From: Lantana camara
Lineage: Eukaryota > Streptophyta > Magnoliopsida > Lamiales > Verbenaceae
DNA length: 64,000 nucleotides
Direction: 5' to 3'
Assembly (NCBI GenBank): GCA_037501455.1
Contig: CM074856.1
Span: 18,249,001-18,313,000, forward strand
Under the pieces are notes generated by a model. That model ran no database searches and was not told where the DNA came from. It saw only the letters and a program-made list of their open reading frames with translations. A program made the position numbers and the translations under genes. Positions 56,696 to 64,000 of this stretch are shown here, in pieces (the stretch's first letter is position 1; each line of letters begins with the position of its first letter).

Positions 56696-57242
56696 TGATG
56701 GGTCTGAATACGGGGTACAGAGTCCAATCACTTTAGAATTTGTTTAGGTGAGAAAACCACTGGAAGATCGCCGGAAAAGATGGGGGTTCTACCTGCTAGG
56801 ACAAACACACAAACAAAAGTCAGAAGGCCAAGCTGGGGGAACTGGGGGTGATTCCCAGTTTGGCTCTCCGACGCTCAAGTCAGATGATGATCTGAAAGAG
56901 GAAGTATGCTCAGTATTGAATTGCTGTAATGAAAAGTGCTTACAGTGGAGAAGATGAACTTGTGTATTTATAGTTGAGGGTCAGGGACCCTTTGGTCATT
57001 TGCTCGAAGAGGGCTTCCCTTGATTGATTGGAACGTTAACCATGTAGCGTGAATGGCTCTCGTGGGAGAGCGGTAACAATGATCACGTGCGAAGGTGACA
57101 GAGACGGCACGTGTTCTTGGGGGATACTGACGCTTGGAGGGTTTCAGCGCTCGTGTATGACTGCCGTAATCACAGGACAGGTGTCGTCATCTTGGAAGTG
57201 CCACGTGTCCAAACGTGGGACGAGCGCATTTTGACCCCATCA
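56696..57242 (-). repeat. 5' LTR of the gypsy element
   Basis: 547 bp. Minus-strand TATA CTATAAATACAC near 56965. It lacks about 280 bp present in the other LTR; the junction lies within TTTGCTCGAAG, where the other LTR has TTTGC and ACGCTCGAAG bordering the extra segment. Confidence 0.92.
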
Positions 57243-58050
57243 ATATCTATTAAATTTTTTGTAAATATATCATAGGTATACATATTACAATAGAATTATA
57301 TATAATTATTAATTCCGACACACTCATTGCGTGTACAAATAAGAAAAATATTATTATTTAAATACATTAAAAATAATTTTTATATTAATATATAATTTTA
57401 TAATTATTTTTAATATATTTAGTAAATTATAATATATATAAAAATTATAAATAAAAGAAAAAAAGAATTGAAGTGATATAAGAGAAAAGATAAGTTAGAA
57501 AAATATTATTGAAGTGATAAAATAAACAAATAAAAAGAAAAAAAAAGAGAAAAAAACGCAAGAGAAGAAAACATATAAAAATAAATAAATAAAATAGAAA
57601 ATAAAAGAGGACGCCAAGAGATCAATGGGTCTCTCGCTTAATATATAGTATAGAATTATAATATATAAGTTGCATAAAAGAATAATATATCAAACAACAC
57701 TATCTTTGAAAAAAGATAAAAATTATAAATAAAAGAAAAAAAAAGAATTAAAGTGATATGAGAGAAAATATAAGTTAGAAAAATATTGTTGAAGTGATAA
57801 AATAAACAAATAAAAAGAAAATAAGAGAAAAAAATGCAAGAAAAGAAAACATATAAAAAATAAATAAATAAAAAAGAAAGAAAAAGAGTATACCAAGTGA
57901 ACAAGACGGTTACTACTTGAATTTCTCGCTTAACATATAGTATAAATAAAATAAATCTTAAATTATATTATTATATTTATTAAAAAATATTATAAATATA
58001 TCATATGTATACATATTATAACAGAATTATGTCTAATTTTTATATATATA
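57243..58050. repeat. AT-rich region with a 277-bp tandem duplication
   Basis: The block AATTATAAATAAAAGAAAAA...AATAAATAAATAAAA (about 57443-57608) recurs about 277 bp later (57720-57890) with small differences, including AAAATATTATTGAAGTGATA versus AAAATATTGTTGAAGTGATA. The strand is purine-rich throughout. No gene. Confidence 0.75.
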
Positions 58051-59100
58051 ATTTCCAGGCCACCTAGATTGCCGCTAGCCACTGCACCGCTGTCGGCAAC
58101 ACCACCTTCATCCACCACCACCATCCTCAGATCGAACCAGATGTCCACCACCGCCGCCGCCACCGTCACCCACCACCTCCATCTTCCTCCTATCGAACTA
58201 GATCTCCATAACCGCTACCGTCCTCCTCAGATCGAACTAGATCTAAGAAAGAAAGGTTTTTTTGTTTTTTTTGTTTTTTTGTTTTTTTTGGTTTTTTTTT
58301 GCGGGGAAGGGGGAGGAAGAGCTCGCCGGAAAAGGAGCCCCAACAGCCTCCGTCATTGACAGGAGTTTGGTCCTTCATAGAGCCACGACCGCTGAAAATT
58401 GGATCATGAAATTGGGTATCAATGCGATCCTCGTGTCGCGGTTATTGAAACCGCTACCCGTACATCGAATTTAGAGAAGAAAGGAGAAATTCCGGATTCT
58501 GGTGTGGTTGTCCCCTTCATCTTCTCGGACGGGGTGTCTCGGTTTGGTTTTTTCCCCCTTTTTTTTTTTCTTTAGATTTTTTTGAGTTTTGATTTTAACT
58601 TAAATTTCATTAGTAATATATTATGTAAAATGGAACATAATTTGTATGAATAAAATTATTAGAAATATATTATATTTTCCTCAAAAATTATATATACACT
58701 AGGTAGGTATTGTGTATTATGTGGTATTTTGGATTTATTTTAATTAGACAAAATTAATTTTGTACAATGATATTTAAAATTTCTATAGTGGTATTGCCAC
58801 GTAAGGAAAAATAAGCCAAGTCAGCTTTTGGGTTGAGTTTTCGGTCTGGTTTTGGGTTTCCGGCGAAATTTTGCATTAAATTACAATTTTTTTGTACATG
58901 TGGATTACATTTGCCATCGGAAAAGTACAATACCAAATTCGTTGAAACGGTAGAGTTAATATACCATTTATACAATTTCCTCTTGTTTTATTATATTGTG
59001 TGGTGTCTTATATTTGTCACGCAGATATTTTCAAAAAAAAAAAAATAAGTATTGTATTATGTATTTTACATCGTAGTCATATACACTCTCATATTCTAAT
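58051..59100. other. Intergenic region upstream of the dirigent gene
   Basis: A GC-richer patch (58060-58500) has CCACCACC runs and repeated ATCGAACTAGATCT; its short ORFs lack a recognisable domain. Then AT-rich sequence with the inverted copy of the dispersed repeat (58830-58985). The distal promoter of the dirigent gene may lie here, but no specific site can be defended. Confidence 0.45.
58830..58985 (-). repeat. Dispersed repeat, copy 2
   Basis: Inverted relative to 42775-42960. Shared blocks include AATTACAATTTTTTTGTACA and ACATGTGGATTACATTTGCC (complement of the first copy with a few changes), ending at a TATACCATTTATACAATTT block. Confidence 0.55.
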
Positions 59101-59105
59101 CCTTC

Positions 59106-59112
59106 TATATAT
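59106..59112 (+). promoter_or_regulatory. TATA box of the dirigent gene
   Basis: CTTCTATATATGCATCTCC, 91 bp upstream of the chosen ATG. It is followed by a 5' UTR ending in a GA-rich repeat (59163-59194), a common feature of plant 5' leaders. Confidence 0.7.
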
Positions 59113-59196
59113 GCATCTCCAAATCCCAATCCATTCATCCCCTACCGCCTCATAACCCTTTAGAGAGAGAGAAAACGAAGAGTGAGAGAGAGAGAC

Positions 59197-59826
59197 ATGG
59201 CTAAAAACATCAGTACAAACATAAAACTTTGCTTCTTAATCCTAGCCATATGTGCCACCTTCACCTATGCACAAACCAACGGTCCCGTCGAAGAAGTCGA
59301 CGACGAATCAACATTCGTGCAAAACATTCACCGACACGGAGAAAGGTTCATCAAATTCCGCGTTTACGTCCAGGACATAACTAACGGCCCCAACGCCACC
59401 GTCTTCGACGTGGCTCAAGCCTCCGTCACGGCAAACTCGCCCGTCATGTTCGCCCAGGTTCGTGTCTTCGACAACAAGATGACGATCGGGACGGATCCGG
59501 AATCGGAGGAAATCGGGCGGTCGCAAGCCCTCCTAGCGTTTTCGGACATGAATGAATTGGGCGCCGTCATGAACTTAAATTTTTATTTCAAGACGGGTTG
59601 GTTAAAGGGGAGCACCCTCACTTGCGTCGGGAGGAATCCCTTGGGGGATTATACGGGCCGGGAAATGGCCGTCGTTGGTGGAACAGGTGTTTTCCGTATG
59701 GCACGAGGCTATTCGATCTCGAATACGATTAATTTTAGCTGGACGGGGATTATTGGGGGTACTATAGAGTATATATTTTATGTTTTTTACTATGATGGAT
59801 ATCCTCGTATGGAACAGTCTGCTTGA
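59197..59826 (+). CDS. Dirigent-domain protein, secreted
   Basis: Single-exon gene, 209 residues. Dirigent proteins guide stereoselective coupling of monolignol radicals or related reactions in the apoplast. Residues 1-25 form a signal peptide (basic start, LCFLILAICATFTYA core). The dirigent beta-barrel motifs follow: FRVYVQDITNGPNAT (54-68), VFDNKMTIGTDPESEEIGRSQ (90-110), and GRNPLGDYTGREMAVVGGTG to FRMARGY (145-172). NAT (66-68) and NFS (169-171) are possible N-glycosylation sites. The mature part has one Cys, so it lacks the disulfide of the DIR-a group. ATG 59197 is preferred over the in-frame upstream ATG at 59182 because it has the GACATGGCT context and gives a clean signal peptide. 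A poly(A) signal follows at 59941. The substrate cannot be inferred. Confidence 0.95.
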   Translation: MAKNISTNIKLCFLILAICATFTYAQTNGPVEEVDDESTFVQNIHRHGERFIKFRVYVQDITNGPNATVFDVAQASVTANSPVMFAQVRVFDNKMTIGTDPESEEIGRSQALLAFSDMNELGAVMNLNFYFKTGWLKGSTLTCVGRNPLGDYTGREMAVVGGTGVFRMARGYSISNTINFSWTGIIGGTIEYIFYVFYYDGYPRMEQSA

Positions 59827-59940
59827 TCGAGCTACGAGGAAATAAGGGCGTTGTATGTTCGAATTCCGTATGTTGGGATAATGTTTTTCATGGAATAATG
59901 TTTGTATTGTAATTAATTAATGAGATCGTCGTGTGTGTGT

Positions 59941-59946
59941 AATAAA
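59941..59946 (+). terminator. Poly(A) signal of the dirigent gene
   Basis: AATAAA 115 bp after the stop codon, preceded by TG-rich sequence (CGTGTGTGTGT). Confidence 0.7.
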
Positions 59947-59949
59947 GTT

Positions 59950-60557
59950 GGCTTGGCTTTGCTTTGGTTGTTAAGGTCTTTGACTCTTTAGGAATTTGAT
60001 CCCAACTCCTATGTCGTTTGACGATGTATTAAGTTGGAAAAATAAGCTTGAGCAGTACAAAAGTACTAATGGATGAGTTTTTCCTTTGTTTTTCCGGTTA
60101 AAATTTGCTGTTTTCCTGAAAAAATTTATTGTGCGTTCATGTGTAAAGTGCATAAGAGATAAAAACCCGAATAGAATACAATTTTCAACTGAATAACCGG
60201 CGCACAGTCATTCAACACGTTTTTACTACAATCAAATAATCATAGTAAAAGAATTTATATTATTAATTTGCTATATTTCTTTATTAAGACAGTCGGGTTT
60301 TCCGCGGAGGGCCGAGGCCCGAGGGGGGATTCCCTTATCTATATTATTATATTATTTTATTTTATTATTTATTTATTTAACTTATATATAAGAGCCTTAA
60401 GTCAAATTGAGTCAAGATTTGGGCTCATAATTGCAAAATTCCTCCCTACCACACTAGATCCCACCCTTTTAATTAAAGCTTGGACACACTTCTTTTCTCC
60501 CTTTCTTCCAAATCTGAGCTGACTCCTCTCTGTGTCAACTCTCTCGGATCAAAGTCC
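59950..60557. other. Intergenic region between the two host genes
   Basis: No coding signal. It has a short GC-rich GGAGGGCCGAGGCCCGAGGG at about 60305 in AT-rich surroundings, then a TTATATATAAGAGCC TATA-like motif near 60380. That could be the promoter of the downstream four-exon gene, whose leader would start near 60410. Confidence 0.4.
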
Positions 60558-60632
60558 ATGAGTTCAAAGATTTGGGGTTCTGCTCGTTGCAACAGATCTC
60601 CGCCCAAATCCACTTTACCATCCTCTGGGTAA
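60558..60632 (+). CDS. Upstream ORF (24 codons) in the leader of the four-exon gene
   Basis: ATG at 60558, in-frame TAA at 60630-60632 (GGG|TAA overlapping a GTAAGC donor-like site). If transcribed it is either a translated uORF or, if the GTAAGC is used, part of a 5' UTR exon. Low certainty. Confidence 0.3.
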   Translation: MSSKIWGSARCNRSPPKSTLPSSG

Positions 60633-60720
60633 GCTTCCACCGACTATTTCCGACGTGTCCTTCACCAACGCCTTTATTCACATGTATCCCTCGTGAAATT
60701 TTTCTTGTTGTTGCGTGTTA

Positions 60721-63700
60721 ATGGGCGGTAAATCCACGGCCGCTTCTATGAGAAAGTTTCTTCACAGGGTCTACCAGACGCAATACCACCGTATGTTGCT
60801 TTCTCTCAATTTTTGGAGAATTTTTTTTATCAATAAAAGACCAATGAATCTTCTTGTTGAAATTCTTCAACAATGTCACATGGGTTTTAGATGGGCGACT
60901 TCATATATTGCGGACCGGGTACGAGCTATATCAAATTGAAGGCTAGGGCGTGTTTATTGTCAAGGTTTGTTCATTTATGTCGTAATTCGGACTTTAATTT
61001 TGGAAGTTTTATAGGTATCCTAAATGATTTCTTCTCTTGTCCGAAAGGACTCTATTTGCTTCTTATTCTTTTAGGTACATGGGTGTAATTTTGTGCCCAG
61101 TATTGAACTCTGGTTTTTTGCTCCCTTTAGTTGTGTTCTGTTTTATCAAGCGTTTAATACTGTTTAATTGTTCCTTGGGTGATGCTTTTTTTGGGTATTG
61201 GGCGCTGATTCATTAACTTGGAACTAATATGTAATTTTGAAGTTGGAAGGTGAAAGATTTTCAATTTGAATTTCGGCCTTCTAACTTGTGAGTTCGATTA
61301 TTGATCTTTTACACGGTTTTATAGTTTATTTTTGCATTGAAAAAATGGGTTCACTTTATATATTAAACTCAACTATTTTGTGTTATTTGGAATTGTGCTT
61401 AGGTTAACATTTGATACTTTTTTGACTGGACGGAAGGGTATTTTGGAGTTAAAGACAGAGTATGGTATTTAAATGGCAGTTAGAATTGAGTTTTAAATCA
61501 ATATTGAACAAACATATGGAACTTTATAGTGGAGAACTTTTGAATGTTCAGTTGAATTTTTTACAAGATCTTTTTGTTGAATTTCTAAGCTTAAGACAAC
61601 TATCTACTACCTCTGGACAGAAGATCTCAAAATTTAAATTAATCAGAATCAATTCTTCTAAGAAATTCCATGCAATTTGATTTCGTACAGTAAAAAAATA
61701 TTTGTTACTTACACGCAGAGGTGTACAAGAATATATGAAATTTCAGTTCAGTTGTTGGGAGTGAGAGATTCTATTATGTTGTTTATGGTTATATTAGAAA
61801 ATCTTAAATTAAGACTACAATGATTTATGCATGTGGATGAGAATAGAACTGTTATGTTAAACTAATGTCTTGTGGTTATATTTTTATACTAATGACACCT
61901 ATTTTCCAATGTTTCATGGATAGTATGTTGCAGTATATCTTAGTATGTGACTGTTTTCCCTTTCTCATTTCTGCGACTTGGTTTTTCTATAAAATTTATG
62001 CTCTTTTTGCTAGATATGATTTTCTTTGGTATTAAAAAAAAAAAAAAAAGTATTAGGGTGTAGAAGCTTATGTTTGTGATTTATATGCATGTGTGTCTTA
62101 GTTTCAGATTTTTATGGTTTAATAGTTTGGAATAGTTAATAGGCATTGCAACTCGGAGTTCTTGGGTGAAAAACATAGTCTCAGTGGAGCTTCTTTATGA
62201 ATAGGTTAAAGTATGTTGGACTAATTGTTGATCTTTTACATGGTTTTATGGTTTATTTTGGCGCTGAAAAAATGGGTTCATTTGATGTGAAGCTCATTTA
62301 TTCTATTCTGAATATGATATCATCATGCATAGTATGGAGGCTGAATTGTAATATTTTTCCTAAACTGACGACGTTTTTTTTTTTTTTTTCTATAGCAATA
62401 GAACTACAAGCTGTTAAGGAGAAGAAAAGCGAGCGCTTTATTAACAGAGGTAATTGGAACTATACATGTTGTTTTTATGGTATTTTGTTTCAGTTGAAAT
62501 AGATTTATTAAGTTAAAGAGTGGAAAAATAAATAAATTTTAATTGCTATTGATCTGTTAAAGATTTACTCTAATCTGCCTAAAGCTATAATCATGACATA
62601 ATTTTATGGCTTTGCTTGTGCTTTTATTTTTGTTGGTCATGGATAACTGATATGTGAACGGATTGCGATGTGCTCTATTAATGTATAATTTTGTTGTGTA
62701 GTTTTATTGGCAGAATAATTCCATGACAAACATAGAGCAGTATTTCTGACTGAATTTCGATTCTCTTGTCTGTTGAAGTTGTTTTGCTGGAACATTTTAT
62801 GAACATGCTTATGTAACATTTGGTGGCTAAAGGTGGTTTGCTTTTCAGTTGTATTATGGTTGAAACTTAAAAGTTCTCTGCGTATTACTAAAATCAGCTA
62901 TAAAATTAAAATTTTTGAATGTGTCTAATATAGTTTCTAAAATTCTCTTTTCTCAATGAGTTAGAATAATTGCAATGTAAGTTTCTCATAAAAACTGCAA
63001 GCAAAGTTACAAATCTCCCAGTCTGTAATACAGAATTTTTAGGCTAGATTAAATAAGACCCAAAGTAGGATATTGTTAATAGCCCTCTTGCTGATTGTTA
63101 GACCTTGGCATAAAATGCAAAATATAAAATACACAAGTTCCTGAAATTTATATTTGTTTGTGTTAATTTGTTTGAAGCACTTGTCTGGTTTCTAATTTTT
63201 AATTTTGGCCATATTTAATTTTCTTGATCTCTTTATTTTCGAACCAAAAACTTAAAATTAGTTTATATTGATTGCAGCTGACTGCATGAGGAACTCAAAG
63301 AAGTTGATTTATCGTGCTCAGTCCTTTTTAAAGGTTCGTTATCACTATATTTACACTTTTCATTATTACGTTCGTACATTTGTAGTTTTAGAATTCCCAG
63401 CATGATTATTTTATGTTTTATTAAAATTTTACCAAATTGTACTTATATCAATTGTGAATACTACTCATGTAAATTTATTTTGCAATTATTTATCAATATG
63501 AACGTAGTTTTTTTCCCTAAAATAATGTTGCATCTCTCTCTCTTTTTGTCAAGACTTATTTATTTACTAATTTTTGTTGTACATATTCCCCCTCTTTATT
63601 AAGCATTAGTATTTAGTAGAATTTATCTAAAGTATATCTTCTCTTTATTTGATTTAGGTTTTGTCTATTCTCTTGTTTTCTCAAGCTATAATATAATTTA

Positions 63701-63833
63701 TATATTTACATACCTTTAGTTTCTTTTCCAGGTACAAAACGAGGTTCTGAAACATCCCACGGTACTCGAGTCTGCAGCCGTCGCTTTAAAAAATATTACT
63801 TCTACACTGTTATCTGCCAAACAAATCTGCTAA
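60721..63833 (+). CDS. Small four-exon gene, unknown protein of about 88-93 aa
   Basis: Exons 60721-60790, 62396-62449 (or from 62411), 63278-63333 and 63732-63833. All joins keep one frame: MGGKSTAASMRKFLHRVYQT at the start, KEKKSERFINR in exon 2, CMRNSKKLIYRAQSFLK in exon 3, and VQNEVLKHPTVLESAAVALK to TAA in exon 4. Donors are GTATGT, GTAATT and GTTCGT; acceptors include GATTGCAG and TTTTCCAG. Exon 2 is preceded by a 17-T run and three possible AGs that are in phase with each other (TATAG, AATAG, ACAAG). The product is basic and helical with no signal peptide. I do not recognise the family; the basic N-terminus could be an organelle presequence (inference). Introns of 1.6, 0.8 and 0.4 kb hold no other gene. 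Confidence 0.6.
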
Positions 63834-64000
63834 ATCACCATAGTCTTTATAGTCATATCTTTGTAAATAGTAAGTATGTGAATATCTGGACAATCTACTG
63901 AATTTTCAGGCTTCAGATACCTTTGTAAATAGTAAATATGTAAATATCTAGGCAATCTATTGAATTTTGAAGTTTATGATTGGTAACCTATTTGTCAGCA

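Larger units (their letters stand above)
43650..57242 (-). mobile_element. Tat-type Ty3/gypsy element with antisense extra gene
   Basis: 13.6 kb between exact ATATC duplications (43645-43649, 57243-57247), with TGATGGGTCTG...GACCCCATCA LTRs. The 5' LTR is at the right (56696-57242, 547 bp) and the 3' LTR at the left (43650-45923, split by a solo LTR). The minus-strand order is PBS, gag-protease, RT-RNase H, integrase, a spacer with a 90-bp repeat, an antisense + strand gene, the purine tract and the 3' LTR. An RNase H domain of HTDGSS type lies after RT. All ORFs carry a few stops or frameshifts. The LTRs are similar apart from a 280-bp gap, so insertion was moderately recent. Confidence 0.95.

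Noticed and set aside
58069..58474. ORFs with Thr/Ala/His runs and Phe runs
   Set aside because: Simple-sequence translation of CCACC and TTTTG runs; no domain, splice or promoter support.
1..64000. tRNA, rRNA, CRISPR or bacterial-type operons
   Set aside because: Only tRNA-complementary primer sites were seen; no cloverleaf, rRNA motifs or spacer arrays were found in this plant nuclear sequence.

Overview
This is a plant nuclear window, most likely from a flowering plant (eudicot-like: AT-rich, with short GT-AG introns). It is dominated by LTR retrotransposons and small DNA-transposon derivatives. Only two host genes are supported, both on the + strand at the right end: a complete single-exon dirigent-domain gene (59197-59826) and a small four-exon gene of unknown function (60721-63833).

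Left part (1-12655). Positions 1-1330 are extremely AT-rich and hold small tandem or overlapping minus-strand ORFs around a sequence that resembles a tRNA-iMet primer-binding site. This is possibly a caulimovirid-like or other retroelement remnant; identity is not proven. A 137-bp tandem repeat (about 1775-2285) lies just left of a very young Ty1/copia element (2383-7367; LTRs differ at one base; 5-bp target duplication GGCGA). That element carries two single-base frameshifts. Then come a probable Mutator-like derivative (about 8288-9963) that contains a hAT-type MITE (8541-9283), a second Mutator-like MITE with a perfect 9-bp duplication (10024-10665), and AT-rich spacer.

Central nest (12660-39686). 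One old Ty3/gypsy Tat-type element (LTRs 12660-13247 and 39102-39686, duplication GTATT) keeps only a stop-riddled gag and a scrap of integrase C-terminus. An Athila-like element sits inside it on the minus strand (about 15967 to about 37960), with gag, protease and an Athila-type extra ORF but no reverse transcriptase or integrase. That element was hit in turn by a solo copia LTR (19418-21647), a complete degenerate copia with 2-kb LTRs (22016-31633), a hAT-type MITE (34719-35558) and a solo LTR (36020-37910). Each insertion except the Athila-like one has a recognisable target duplication, so the order of events can be read off. The Athila-like LTR and the region upstream of its extra ORF each carry an array of TAACG/CGTTA palindromes just upstream of a TATA box.

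Right nest (43650-57242). A minus-strand Tat-type Ty3/gypsy element (duplication ATATC) has gag-protease and RT-RNase H-integrase readable across several nonsense codons and frameshifts. Between pol and its 3' LTR it carries, in antisense (+ strand), a gene with its own TATA box, introns and poly(A) signal (46263-49571), of the kind reported as antisense extra ORFs in Tat-lineage elements. Its 3' LTR is split by a solo LTR (44320-45757). To the left lies another Mutator-like derivative (40477-41680).

Nothing in the window looks like an active host pathway cluster. The most distinctive content is the antisense retrotransposon gene and the paired palindrome arrays. All family assignments were made by reading motifs, not by database search.
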